Shown: positions 41,817-50,644 of the stretch, piece by piece
Numbering within the stretch: position 1 is the first letter of the stretch
Layout: the number at the start of each line of letters is the position of its first letter
Assembly: GCA_020634215.1 (NCBI GenBank)
Contig: JACKCD010000024.1
Coordinates: 1-64,000 of the forward strand
Length of the DNA: 64,000 nt
Reading direction: 5' to 3'
Origin: Ardenticatenaceae bacterium
GTDB taxonomy: Bacteria; Chloroflexota; Anaerolineae; Promineifilales; Promineifilaceae
Program-made: the position numbers and the translations under genes
The notes under the pieces: generated by a model
What the model was told of the DNA's origin: nothing
Databases searched by the model: none
What the model saw: only the letters and a program-made list of their open reading frames with translations

Positions 41817-43991
41817 TTACGGTACAGTTATGTCGGCTAAGGACAGTCGAATAAGGTCGCGTCCATCGTTGGTGAGGATGCGTTCGCCGGTTTTGGGGTC
41901 GTAGAGGCCAATAACGGCCGTTTCCGCCACAGCCCCATCCGGCAAAATCAGCTCATGCTGCTGCACAAATATATCACCAACTTGCAGCATTGTCGGGTCA
42001 ACCCACAGCCCGTCATCCCCGACTAAGAAAGTTTGGCTGCTATCGTGAAGTTGGGCAAAGACGCGCAGGCGGGAGCCAGCGTACACGCCGGGCGGGGGTG
42101 GGTTGCTGATGAGAGGAATATCGGGTAGTTGCAGCGGTGCGCCAACTTTCCAGCCGAGTTCGAGGCGGTGGGTGGTGAGGTTGTAAACGGCCGTTAACCA
42201 GCACAGCCCATTGGCAAAACAAACACCGTCCGTTTCTGGCAGCGTGCGCGTGGTTTGGCGCAGTTCATACCCGCCGACCACGTCTTCAACTACCGTTTGC
42301 TGGTCGTCGTAGGGGGTTGTATCTAAGGGGTAGCCGCCGAAGCTGACGGCCGGCCGAATGAGCAGGGCGCGTTCGGGGTTGTACCAGCGGGGAAAAACGG
42401 CCGTTTTGTTCACCAAATGCGCCTGCAAAGCCAGCTTGTCCCACGGCCCCGACAAAAACCCCGCCATGCCAAAATCAGTTAGCTCAGGATGGTCATTCAA
42501 ATAGTTGCCCACATCGTGGATGTCGGCCCGATACAAAAAACGCACCATGCCCCGCTCCGGCCAGTCGCGGAAATAGGCGGGCCAGTCGCGGGTGGCGATG
42601 GCGAAAACCAGCACACATCCCAGGGCGAGAGAGATTAGGGATTGGAGATTGGAGATTGGAGATTGTGAACCCTTGAGGACGGTCTCGGTTTCAGCTACCC
42701 CGTTGTCATTCCCGCGAACGCGGGAATCCAAGCGTATGGATTCCCGCGTTCGCGGGAATGACAGTTTACTTCTGATCCAACCAGAGAATACCCCTAAACC
42801 TTCCTTAATCTCCAATCTCCAATCTCCAATCTTCCAGACGGGCAACGCCGCCAGCAGGAAAACCGCTGGCTGTGCCAAAATCGCGTGGCCGAGGCTGGCG
42901 GGGGGGATGCTGATGAAGTCGGGGGAGATACCGGCCAGCCACCAGAGCAGGAGGAAGGCGCAGGCTTGGGCGTGGTGGGGCGAAAGCTTTTGTTTTCCCC
43001 ACCTTTTCCACAGCGGAGCCGTTGCTTCCAACAGGGCAATGACGACCCCAGCCCAGAAAAACAGCGAGCCTATCCCCGCAAAAACGGGGCGGTCGGGGAT
43101 GTTGTAGAGCCATTCGCCGTCGCCGTGGGCGTGGAACATGCTCAAAGTGATGGCGATGTGGTCACGCAGGGGGGCAAAGTCGCCAGCGCGGGCAGCCACC
43201 AGCGGCACCGCCAGCTCCGACACCCGCCCTTCCGCTTCGGGCTGTTGTGCCAGGGTGATGGCAAGCGGCAATGCTAGGAGTAGCGACAGGCCAAATGTTA
43301 ACGCCAGCCCACGCCAATTTCGTCGCAGCGTCGGCCAGAAAAAAAGTGCCAGATAGCCGCAAAAGGCGATCATCACCAATGGTACGCCGCGTGAGGCGAA
43401 GTAAGTATAGAAGCCTAAGCCGGTGAACAGTGAACAGTAAACAGTAAACAGTATTCGGTAATCAGTAATCCGTAGAGGCTTTACTGGTAACTGATAACTG
43501 ATAACTGATAACTGATTACTGGACATTGCCACGCGCCAGAAGAAGTAAAACGCGCCGAGCGAGAGAACGGGCAGGGAAATGTGGCGCAGGCCGATGCGAG
43601 AATACATGAGTGACCAAAAGCTGACGCTGAGGGCGGCGGCGGCGATGAGGCCGACGGTGGGGTTGAAAAGGCGGCGGCCGATGGCGTAGGTTAGGGGAAT
43701 GGTGAGGGTGCCGAGGAAGACGGAAAGCCAGCGAATGCCGGCCGCGCTGGGGCCGTAGATAGCGAGAAAGAAGGCGTTGAGGGCGTGGTAGAGGGCTTCG
43801 TGGCCGGAGGCATCGGGATAGTAGACGGCCCAGTTGCCGTCAATGACTTTCTGCGAGATGACGAGCGAATTGATGAGTTCGTCGTCGCGCCAGCCCGGGG
43901 GATGTTCCTCAAGCCGCCATAGCCGCAGGGCTAGGGCGAAGAGGGTGAGGAGAATAACGGCCGTTTTGTGCCAGGAAAAGCGTTTTGTCAT
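41817..43991 (-). CDS. Polytopic GT39/ArnT-like glycosyltransferase
   Basis: The 724-residue protein has an N-terminal membrane segment followed by the GT-C catalytic loop PPGWRDDELINS with paired acidic residues, then about ten more segments and a C-terminal extracytoplasmic domain (LTTHRLELGWKVGAPLQLP, GVYAGSRLRVFAQLHDSS). It probably glycosylates proteins or envelope polymers with lipid-linked sugars. Two repeat insertions are translated in frame: residues about 156-190 (SNQLSVISYQLPVK region) and about 387-454 (IGDWRLEI, SFPRTRESIRLDSRVRGND). The start at ATG 43991 excludes a GAGATTGG-derived extension. Heavy repeat load may indicate relaxed constraint in these loops. Confidence 0.8.
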   Translation of the reverse strand: MTKRFSWHKTAVILLTLFALALRLWRLEEHPPGWRDDELINSLVISQKVIDGNWAVYYPDASGHEALYHALNAFFLAIYGPSAAGIRWLSVFLGTLTIPLTYAIGRRLFNPTVGLIAAAALSVSFWSLMYSRIGLRHISLPVLSLGAFYFFWRVAMSSNQLSVISYQLPVKPLRITDYRILFTVYCSLFTGLGFYTYFASRGVPLVMIAFCGYLALFFWPTLRRNWRGLALTFGLSLLLALPLAITLAQQPEAEGRVSELAVPLVAARAGDFAPLRDHIAITLSMFHAHGDGEWLYNIPDRPVFAGIGSLFFWAGVVIALLEATAPLWKRWGKQKLSPHHAQACAFLLLWWLAGISPDFISIPPASLGHAILAQPAVFLLAALPVWKIGDWRLEIKEGLGVFSGWIRSKLSFPRTRESIRLDSRVRGNDNGVAETETVLKGSQSPISNLQSLISLALGCVLVFAIATRDWPAYFRDWPERGMVRFLYRADIHDVGNYLNDHPELTDFGMAGFLSGPWDKLALQAHLVNKTAVFPRWYNPERALLIRPAVSFGGYPLDTTPYDDQQTVVEDVVGGYELRQTTRTLPETDGVCFANGLCWLTAVYNLTTHRLELGWKVGAPLQLPDIPLISNPPPPGVYAGSRLRVFAQLHDSSQTFLVGDDGLWVDPTMLQVGDIFVQQHELILPDGAVAETAVIGLYDPKTGERILTNDGRDLIRLSLADITVP
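42631..42833. repeat. Nested repeats: GAGATTGG element interrupted by a second palindrome, within the GT39 gene
   Basis: The outer left arm (42631-42665, tandem GGAGATTG words) and outer right arm (42805-42832, tandem CCAATCT words) are inverted repeats separated by about 140 bp. Inside the outer loop is a perfect 26-bp inverted repeat (42705-42730 and 42737-42762; core CATTCCCGCGAACGCGGGAA) with a 6-nt loop AGCGTA. The composite keeps the GT39 reading frame open. Confidence 0.92.
43422..43523. repeat. CAGTAATCGG/CTGATAACTG-word hairpin in frame in the GT39 gene
   Basis: Tandem GTGAACAGTAAACAGTAA-type words and GGTAATCAGTAATCCG lead to tandem CTGATAACTGATAACTGA words. The family is the same as at 22.85-22.94 kb. 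It encodes about 34 residues (TDYRILFTVYCSLFTG and SNQLSVISYQLPV) in the GT39 protein. Confidence 0.85.
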
Positions 43992-44003
43992 CGTTTGCAA
44001 TCG

Positions 44004-44055
44004 TTGAGATTGGAGATTGTTAACCTTCATCAACCTCCAATCTCCAATCTCCAAT
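44004..44055. repeat. GAGATTGG-word hairpin
   Basis: GAGATTGGAGATTG, spacer TTAACCTTCATCA, inverted ACCTCCAATCTCCAATCTCC. It lies between the GT39 gene and the glycosidase-like gene and touches the stop codon of the latter. Confidence 0.88.
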
Positions 44056-45830
44056 TACCCTTTCTGCATCCGGCGAAACCACAGCCCGCCCAGCATGAGC
44101 AGCCCCGCGCCCCCGGCCAGCAGCCAGCGGCTGGGGGTGGTGGGGGAGGGGTTGATAACGGCCGTTTCTACCACATTTCCTACGGGCGAGGCAACGGGCG
44201 TATCGGTGGCGGTGGGCGGCGGTATAAGCGTTGGCGTGACGGTGGGGGGCGTGGTGGCGGTTGGGGTGACGGTGGCTGTTGGCGACGGGGTGATGGTGGG
44301 CGTGGCTGTTGGCGTGGGCGAAGCAGTGGGAATGGGCAGCAGGGTGGCGGTGGCCTCCGGCGTTTGGGTGCTGGCGGTGGGGGCGACGGGCAAAGGGGGT
44401 TGCGGCGGCGGCTCATCGCCGTCTACCGACTGCACCAAGTACAGCACTGTGCCGCCAATCATGCAGTAGTCACCGATGGGCTGGGTGCAAATGGCGGCTT
44501 GCAGATCTATGTTGAAGAAGCCGTTGCTGGCGCGGATGGTGTAGCGATCACCCCACATGCTGGCAAGAACGGCCGTTTTGCTCGTCGCCACCACTCTTGC
44601 CCGCTGCGGTGCTGGCAACCGGGCAAACAGCACCGTTGTCGTAAATTCCCCCTGATCCAGCCGAATCTGCCCCACCTCATTCCACCGTTCCCGTTCCACC
44701 CCCTGCACATTGGCAAAATAGCGCAAGGCCACTTGGGTGGTGGTAAACGCCGGGCGGCGGCTGCCATCCAGCCGCACCAGTCCAAACGGTTCCGGGTTGG
44801 CGGCGCGGTCGTCTTCGGTGTCTTGCAGCTTGTAGAGGGCGACTCGCTCCGCCCCCGCTGCCAGCGCCGAGGCCAACGCCTGTGGTACAAACGCCGCCTG
44901 CTCATTTTGCCGCACCGATAGCGTCCAGTTTGGCACTCGCCAACTGGGGTCATCCAGCGGCGGGGCGTTGGTTTCCACCAGCCAAATCGGTTTGTCCAGC
45001 CCGCGCTGGCTCATGTCGGCGCGGAAGCTCTGCAAAATGTCGTAGATGCTGTTGGGCTGGAAGTAGAGATGGACGGTGGCAACGTCAAAATAATGGTTGT
45101 GGGCGGCGGCGGTGGGGTCGGCCACAACGAGATCGAGGTAGCGGCCGAAGTAGGTGGGGTCCCAAAAGTGGGTAAAGGCGGCCAAATGCACTTGGGCGGC
45201 GGGGTTTGTTTCTTTGATGACCTGGTAAGCTACTTTTTGCAGTTGGTAAAAATCTTCAAGGGTGCCGTCCCAGGTGTGGCCGGGGGTGGTGGGGTCGGTG
45301 ATGTCGGGTTCATTCCAGATGATCCAGCGGTCAATGCGGCCGGCGTAGCGGCTACTGGCTTCGCGGACAAAGTTGGCCCACAGGTTGGCACTGTCGTCGG
45401 GGGCGGCGTAGAGACCACGCGGCAACCGGTTGTCGTCCCGCGCCCAGTCGGGAATGCCAATGAGAAGGCCAACCACTTCACGGCCGGCCGTCAGTTCCAC
45501 GGCAAGCTGTTCATCACTGATGCGGGGCTGCCATTGGCGGGGGCTGTTGGGCTGTACTTCTGCCCACTGGAAGCGGATGCGTGTCCAGCTTGCCCCGAGC
45601 TGGCTGGCGAGGCGGGGGTTTTCTGTGCTTTCAATCACGCCAAAGCGGGGCGGGGCATCTTGAGCGACGGCGGGATGGGGCAGGAGGATGAGCAGGAGGA
45701 GCAGGAGGAAAATGGGACGCGGACGAACACGGACGAACGCGGACAAGGGGACTTTAAATAGTTTTGCACAAGGGTGAAAAAGTGCAAAGGGTAAATGATT
45801 TTCTGTGCGCCTTTGCGCCTTTGCGTGCAT
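44055..45830 (-). CDS. Secreted, membrane-anchored glycosidase-fold protein with Thr/Pro-rich linker
   Basis: After a hydrophobic leader (IFLLLLLLILLPHPAVAQ) comes a TIM-barrel-like domain of about 330 residues similar to GH5/GH39-type glycosidases: FGVIESTENPRLASQLGASW, RIDRWIIWNEPD (NEP acid/base motif) and KPIWLVETNAPP (possible nucleophile). A Pro/Thr-rich linker and a C-terminal membrane segment with basic tail (RRMQKG) anchor it to the cell surface. Substrate unknown. The true start is uncertain: the region before the leader is repeat DNA, and a TTG at 45746 would give a cleaner signal peptide than the ATG used here. Confidence 0.75.
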   Translation of the reverse strand: MHAKAQRRTENHLPFALFHPCAKLFKVPLSAFVRVRPRPIFLLLLLLILLPHPAVAQDAPPRFGVIESTENPRLASQLGASWTRIRFQWAEVQPNSPRQWQPRISDEQLAVELTAGREVVGLLIGIPDWARDDNRLPRGLYAAPDDSANLWANFVREASSRYAGRIDRWIIWNEPDITDPTTPGHTWDGTLEDFYQLQKVAYQVIKETNPAAQVHLAAFTHFWDPTYFGRYLDLVVADPTAAAHNHYFDVATVHLYFQPNSIYDILQSFRADMSQRGLDKPIWLVETNAPPLDDPSWRVPNWTLSVRQNEQAAFVPQALASALAAGAERVALYKLQDTEDDRAANPEPFGLVRLDGSRRPAFTTTQVALRYFANVQGVERERWNEVGQIRLDQGEFTTTVLFARLPAPQRARVVATSKTAVLASMWGDRYTIRASNGFFNIDLQAAICTQPIGDYCMIGGTVLYLVQSVDGDEPPPQPPLPVAPTASTQTPEATATLLPIPTASPTPTATPTITPSPTATVTPTATTPPTVTPTLIPPPTATDTPVASPVGNVVETAVINPSPTTPSRWLLAGGAGLLMLGGLWFRRMQKG

Positions 45831-45835
45831 TTTGC
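45700..45835. repeat. Two repeat words at the 5' end of the glycosidase-like gene
   Basis: GGGACGCGGACGAACACGGA (from about 45715) followed by ACGAACGCGG, and GCGCCTTTGCGCCTTTGCGT (about 45808-45827). The first word recurs at about 47220 (GGGACGCGGACGAGCGCGGA). Both families occur between genes elsewhere in the window. They overlap the presumed leader-coding region. Confidence 0.7.
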
Positions 45836-45860
45836 TTTGTTGGTTCACGGCGGGGACTGC

Positions 45861-47168
45861 TTAACGGAAGGTTTTGTTGGCCCAGGCGAGGAACTCGGTC
45901 AGGTTCATGACGGAGATTTGCTTGCCCAGGGTGTTGGGGGTGCGGTAGCGGTTGGCGTGGCTGGTTTGGCGCAGCCACTGCACGGCTCCCGGCTTGGCCC
46001 CGCCGCCGTCTACGATGATGATAATCTCTTTCTCTGGCATCGCCTCCACGGCGTTGAGATAGAGATAGGGGAATTTTTCGTCTACGCTGCCGGCCGACTG
46101 TTGCCATTTACACTCAATGCGGAGTTCGAGCCGGTAGTGGGCGGAGCGGAGCAAAAATTCGGTGTTACCGGGGTGGCCGTAAATGGTGGTGTAGGGGACG
46201 TTGCGGAGCAGCAGTTCGCTGCCAAATTGGTCGGGGTCTTTTTGCCACTGCCGGTACATCACCGTTTCAAACCCTTTGCTGGACAGGGTGCCAATAACCG
46301 TTTTTTCCAGGGTGTTGCCCGATTTTGCTGCCCAACCACCGCTCGTTTGGCTGCTCTTTTTGGGTCTGGGCGTGAAAACGGCCAGCAATTCTTTGGCCTT
46401 GCCCCGGTTGGAGCCGTTGCGGCTGATGGTGCGGCGAACGGGGAAGGCGTGGATTTCGGCTTCGGTGTAGCTTTGGCGGGTGAAGGGGGTGTCGTGGTTG
46501 GAGAGGATGACGGGGATGCCGCGTTCGCTGAGTTTGACGGCAAGCTGGGCAAGCTGGGCTTGCTGGGCCAGGGTAAATTTGTCCGAGCTGTAGCTGGTGA
46601 AGTTGGCGGTTTCGGAGAGGGGGACGTAGGGTGGGTCGCAGTAGAAGATGTCACCAGAACGGCCGTTTTCCATCACCGCCACAAAATCAGCCGTGGCAAA
46701 CTCCGCCCGCTGCGCCTTCTCATAAAAAAAGAGCATCTCCTCTTCAGGAAAATACGCCTGCGTGTGGCGACCAAACGGCACGTTAAACTCCCCCTGCTGG
46801 TTGTAGCGGCATAGGCCGTTGTAGCCGTGTTTGTTCATATACAAAAACAGCGCGGCCTTAAGCCGGGGGTCGGTTGTTTGGTTGAACAGGGTGCGGTTTT
46901 GGTAATAAATCGCTTCCTGGTTGCTTTCCGGGGTAAAAAAAGCGCGGGCAAACTCAATAAAGGATGCTCCCTCCTGCTGCAACACTTGAAAAAGCTGGAT
47001 GAGGTCGGCGTTGTTGTCGGTGAGTAGATAGCTGTCGTAATCGGTGTTGAGAAAAACAGCCGCTGCCCCCACAAATGGCTCAACCAGCCGCTTGCCCTTG
47101 GGCAGCACCTTCTGAATATGCTCAATAATGCGGTATTTGTTGCCAGCCCATTTCAAAAAAGGTTTCAT
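45861..47168 (-). CDS. Dam-type DNA adenine methyltransferase fused to a PD-(D/E)XK-like nuclease domain
   Basis: Residues 1 to about 275 are an N6-adenine methyltransferase of the Dam/DpnM type: FLKWAGNK (residues 4-11, SAM site), LVEPFVGAAAVFLN, YNGLCRYNQQGEFNVPFG and catalytic FYCDPPY near residue 177. Residues about 285-435 resemble a PD-(D/E)XK nuclease: an N-terminal GNTLEKTVIGTLSSKG helix, NTEFLLRS, the RIECKWQQSAGSVDEK core (E-C-K near 352) and a C-terminal helix. The single chain could be a self-contained modification-restriction enzyme, possibly at GATC. The ATG at 47168 is chosen by homology; a TATAAT lies so close that the mRNA is nearly leaderless. Confidence 0.82.
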   Translation of the reverse strand: MKPFLKWAGNKYRIIEHIQKVLPKGKRLVEPFVGAAAVFLNTDYDSYLLTDNNADLIQLFQVLQQEGASFIEFARAFFTPESNQEAIYYQNRTLFNQTTDPRLKAALFLYMNKHGYNGLCRYNQQGEFNVPFGRHTQAYFPEEEMLFFYEKAQRAEFATADFVAVMENGRSGDIFYCDPPYVPLSETANFTSYSSDKFTLAQQAQLAQLAVKLSERGIPVILSNHDTPFTRQSYTEAEIHAFPVRRTISRNGSNRGKAKELLAVFTPRPKKSSQTSGGWAAKSGNTLEKTVIGTLSSKGFETVMYRQWQKDPDQFGSELLLRNVPYTTIYGHPGNTEFLLRSAHYRLELRIECKWQQSAGSVDEKFPYLYLNAVEAMPEKEIIIIVDGGGAKPGAVQWLRQTSHANRYRTPNTLGKQISVMNLTEFLAWANKTFR

Positions 47169-47177
47169 CGGAGCGTA

Positions 47178-47183
47178 ATTATA
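47178..47183 (-). promoter_or_regulatory. -10 box of the Dam-nuclease gene, near-leaderless
   Basis: TATAAT on the minus strand ends 9 nt before the ATG, so transcription would start within a few bases of the start codon. Upstream (47196-47213) is a short direct repeat GCGAGTTTGCGAGTTTGCG, which could be an operator. Confidence 0.5.
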
Positions 47184-47248
47184 GGATAGAGAGGGCGAGT
47201 TTGCGAGTTTGCGATTAGGAAATGGGACGCGGACGAGCGCGGATAAAC

Positions 47249-47290
47249 ATATGGCTCTTGGTCTGCTTGTGTGCGAACCAAGAGCCATAT
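47249..47290 (-). terminator. Hairpin between the FTR1 and Dam-nuclease genes
   Basis: Perfect 14-bp stem ATATGGCTCTTGGT (47249-47262) and ACCAAGAGCCATAT (47277-47290) with a 14-nt loop, 27 bp downstream of the FTR1 stop. It lacks a convincing T-run, so it is either a weak terminator or a bidirectional stem-loop. Confidence 0.6.
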
Positions 47291-47317
47291 CTATTTTAGA
47301 GGGGTGTTGTCAGTTTG

Positions 47318-48805
47318 TTACGCGGCAACGCGGGAGGTAGGTGTGGTGCGCTGCCAAAGCGCGATGACGATGAGGGCGAGCAGGAGCATGAACAGTTGAG
47401 CAACGGCCGTTTGCCACGTTGGATAGAAACCCAATGCCGGTATGGGTGGCAGTGACAGAGGGGAAGATGGCAGCACGTTGGCTACTTGCAGGGCGTGGAT
47501 GCCGGTGCCGAGGAATTTGAAACCGAGGTAATAGACGAGCAGCCCGGCGACAAAGAAGAAGGGGCGCAGCGGCAAGCGCACACCCAATCCAAACATCAGG
47601 ATGGCAACGATGGCGAGGATAGCAATGCCCAACCCCAACCCCAGCAGTAGGTCGGAAAGGGAGATGGTAGATGCGATGCCGAGGTAAAAAACGGCCGTTT
47701 CTGCCCCTTCCCGAAAAACAGCCAGGAACGCCAGCAGCGACAACCCCATTAGCCGCCCCTGATCCAGTGCTTGGGTGACTGAACTGTTGATATATTTTTG
47801 CCAATTACGTATATTGGCCTGGTTGTGGAGCCAATAGGAGACATAGAACAGCATAGCAGCAGCGACCAAACCGGTGATCCCTTCAATAAGTTCGCGGTTT
47901 TGCCCGGCACTGATTTTGTTAAACACCATTTGCAGTGCCAAAGCCACCAGCAGGCTGACACCAATGCCAACAAGACTGCCAACCCAAATCCAGCGCTGCT
48001 TGTCGGCATTGCCGGAACGTTTGAGAAAGGTGAGCAGGGCGGTGATGACGAGCAGAGCTTCCAGCCCTTCGCGCAGGATGATTGCCATCGCGTCAAACAT
48101 GGTGTAGATAGACCCACCGCTGGCGAAGGGGGTGAGAGTGTCGCGCAGGTGGGCAACGGCCGTTTCTGCCGCCGCCACATCCAACATTTCCTCATCCAAC
48201 GCCGCCGTTGCCCGCGCCAGCGTAATTTCAATGTCGGTGTAGGCTTCGGCATCTTGGGTGGCGATGGCACCTTCGACGCTGGGCCAGGCTTGAATAACGG
48301 CCGTTAACAACCCCCGCGCCGTGGCTGCATCCCCTGCTTCCAACGCTGCATACGCTTCATTCAGGTTGGCTACCAGTTGCTGCACCGTGGCTTCATCGGC
48401 GGCAACGGAAGCAGCAGCAACACCTTCACCGAGCTTTTCGGCAATCTCAATGGATTCATCGGCTAAATGAGTATACGCTTGCTGTACCACGGCCGCATTG
48501 ACGGGGTCACTTTCCAGGGCGGTTTTAACGGCCGTTATCGCTCCCTCTAACTCAATATAGGCGGTAGGGTTTTGCGCCTGCACAGCATCTTCCATCACTT
48601 CCCATGCTTCGTGAACTTCGTCGTAAACGTGGTGCATAACGGCCGTTTCATTCAACTCTGCCGCCGCTGCCCCCTCATGGGCTTCCCGCGCCAACGCTCG
48701 CAACTGCGCGGCCACACCATTCTCTTCTTGTGCTGCCACAGACCCGGCCGCAACAAACAGCCAAGCCAACAAACCTACCATCCATATCAATGCTAAACGA
48801 CGCAT
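47318..48805 (-). CDS. FTR1/EfeU-family iron permease with extracytoplasmic N-terminal domain
   Basis: The 495-residue protein has a signal sequence (LIWMVGLLAWLFVAAGSVAAQ), an extracytoplasmic helical domain of about 200 residues rich in Glu, Ala and His (GAAAAELNETAVMHHVYDEV), and a seven-TM FTR1 domain. The iron-transport motifs REGLE (near residue 243) and REGAE (near 364) are both present. Family members move ferric or ferrous iron with an oxidase or EfeO/EfeB partner; none is adjacent. ATG 48805 has GAAGGA upstream. Confidence 0.9.
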   Translation of the reverse strand: MRRLALIWMVGLLAWLFVAAGSVAAQEENGVAAQLRALAREAHEGAAAAELNETAVMHHVYDEVHEAWEVMEDAVQAQNPTAYIELEGAITAVKTALESDPVNAAVVQQAYTHLADESIEIAEKLGEGVAAASVAADEATVQQLVANLNEAYAALEAGDAATARGLLTAVIQAWPSVEGAIATQDAEAYTDIEITLARATAALDEEMLDVAAAETAVAHLRDTLTPFASGGSIYTMFDAMAIILREGLEALLVITALLTFLKRSGNADKQRWIWVGSLVGIGVSLLVALALQMVFNKISAGQNRELIEGITGLVAAAMLFYVSYWLHNQANIRNWQKYINSSVTQALDQGRLMGLSLLAFLAVFREGAETAVFYLGIASTISLSDLLLGLGLGIAILAIVAILMFGLGVRLPLRPFFFVAGLLVYYLGFKFLGTGIHALQVANVLPSSPLSLPPIPALGFYPTWQTAVAQLFMLLLALIVIALWQRTTPTSRVAA

Positions 48806-49024
48806 AACGACCAATCCTTCTCTTCTAAAACGAATAAGTTAATGGGCGTAATGGTACTGTGTCCGCCACAGGGGATCAATAGACCCCTGTTAAAACTGAT
48901 CCATGCGGCAGTTCATTTTCAAATTAACGCGGGTTAAAAATTCGGGTTTTGGGAATTTCGCGGGGCAACTTGCAAATGCGGAAAAGGGCGGGTGCGCCCT
49001 GCGTTTGCCGTCCCCCCTGAATTC

Positions 49025-50476
49025 TTAAAGACCCGAAAGTTCTTTACGGATGATGTTGAGGATGAGGGTGTCGAGGTTGCCGACAGTGTAGGCAACACCA
49101 CTGCTGGTGACAGAAGGGGCGGCTGATGTGGAACCGTTTGCGTCATTGGTGAGGAAGAGAAAACGGCCGTTTGTCCACTGCGCCCACTGCCGAAAAATAT
49201 ACGCCCCCTGAGCATCCAGCCCGCTACTCGCCAACGGATAAATTTTCACCCCCAAGGCTGCCGCTTGTGGCAGCAATTCAGCATAGGAGGGCTGATCGGT
49301 GTAGTCCAAGTGGGGCGGGGCATCGGCCACCAAAAAGACGAGTTTGACAGCCTGACGACCGTTTTGCTCGGCAAATTGTTCCAGAGCCAACGCTAACGCA
49401 CCCTGCACATCCTCGGCATAATCACCGCCCCCGGCCGCTTCAACTCCATCCAGGGCAGCCGCAAAGGTGTTTAAATCGGTTGAGAAAGGGGCAATTTGTG
49501 CAACGAGCGGCTCATCCCGGTCGCGGTAGGCTACCAGACTCCACTGCACATTGGGCCGGCCGGGCAGGGCGGCAATTTGGCTGGCGATGGCGCGAATGTT
49601 GCTTTTGAGTTCGTCAAGCTCATCGGCCATGCTGCCGGTGGCATCAAGCAGCAGCAGCACATCAAGCTGGGCGGCGGCAGGCTGGCTGGCGTTGGGAATG
49701 ACCACGCGCCATTGGGTTTCGCTGCCGCTGGCGGTAATGGTTTGGCGGCTGCCGTCGGCGGCGGTGGCGGTGACGGTGTAAGTGGGAGATTGGGCGTTAA
49801 AAGGGCGGGGGTAGAAGGTGGAACGGCCGTTACTGCCCGTCTTCAACCGCGTAATTTCCTGCCCATTGGCCTGAATGGTGAGTTCGACCCCCAATAACGG
49901 CCGTTCTGCCCCATCCACCACCACAAGTTCATGTCGCTGGCTGACATCCAGCCGCACCACATCATTGGCCGTGTAGCTGGCAAGATAGGCCAGATACGCC
50001 GCCCACTGGGCGTTGTCGTCAATTTCACCAGCGGTGAGGGGATTAACGTTGGCAGCGGGCAGGGGCGCGGGTGGTGGTTCGGTTTCGGCGCGGGGCTGGT
50101 CGGTGGTGTTGGTGGTGGCAAGAACGGCCGTTTGCTGGCGTGGTGCGTCTACCTTTGGCCCATTACTCGGCGGCTCAATCTGGTCGCCTCCACGCTCGCT
50201 CCCCGTCGCTTCCTGTCCTAAATCCACAACCTCAGCCGCTTCTTCAACCGCCGCTGCCTCTTCTTCAACGGCTGCCTCCTCTGCGGCCGGTGCTTCCACA
50301 GCTTCGGTCACAACGCGAGTTACTTCAACAACCTCTTCAGCAGGAGCCTCTGCGGCTGTCGGTGCTTCTGCTGCCGGTTCCTCTGCGGTTGGAACCACAC
50401 TCCCGCCACAGGCAGCCAAATAGATGAGCAGAGATAGCAAAAGGAGCCAGACGATTGCAAAACGTTTTATTTTCAC
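49025..50476 (-). CDS. VWA-domain lipoprotein
   Basis: The 483-residue protein has a lipoprotein signal with lipobox LAACGG, an acidic Ala/Glu/Pro-rich stalk of about 90 residues (AEEVVEVTRVVTEAVEAPA-like), an Ig-like part (LLGVELTIQANGQEITRL) and a C-terminal von Willebrand factor A domain with the MIDAS motif DATGSM near residue 279 and a GGGDYAEDVQGAL turn. It is probably a surface adhesion or assembly factor. The GTG at 50476 is chosen because AGGAGG stands 5 nt upstream. Partner unknown. Confidence 0.88.
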   Translation of the reverse strand: MKIKRFAIVWLLLLSLLIYLAACGGSVVPTAEEPAAEAPTAAEAPAEEVVEVTRVVTEAVEAPAAEEAAVEEEAAAVEEAAEVVDLGQEATGSERGGDQIEPPSNGPKVDAPRQQTAVLATTNTTDQPRAETEPPPAPLPAANVNPLTAGEIDDNAQWAAYLAYLASYTANDVVRLDVSQRHELVVVDGAERPLLGVELTIQANGQEITRLKTGSNGRSTFYPRPFNAQSPTYTVTATAADGSRQTITASGSETQWRVVIPNASQPAAAQLDVLLLLDATGSMADELDELKSNIRAIASQIAALPGRPNVQWSLVAYRDRDEPLVAQIAPFSTDLNTFAAALDGVEAAGGGDYAEDVQGALALALEQFAEQNGRQAVKLVFLVADAPPHLDYTDQPSYAELLPQAAALGVKIYPLASSGLDAQGAYIFRQWAQWTNGRFLFLTNDANGSTSAAPSVTSSGVAYTVGNLDTLILNIIRKELSGL

Positions 50477-50644
50477 TTCACCCTCCTGAATAACGGTCAA
50501 TAATGGCGTTTACGGGTATAAAACGTTTGGCTGGCACCATTGGTTCCAAATGAAAATCTAACACAAATTTTTGCGTCGTTTGGCAGCCTATTGCCTTTAT
50601 AGTCCTCGCTCTAGGCAGCTTGAATTACACTGGGACGGAATTGA

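Noticed and set aside
44180..44416. Arginine/proline-rich frames opposite the Thr/Pro linker
   Set aside because: They mirror the low-complexity linker of the secreted glycosidase-like protein.
47169..47288. N-terminal extension of the Dam-nuclease protein
   Set aside because: It runs through a hairpin, a repeat word and the -10 box; homology begins at ATG 47168.
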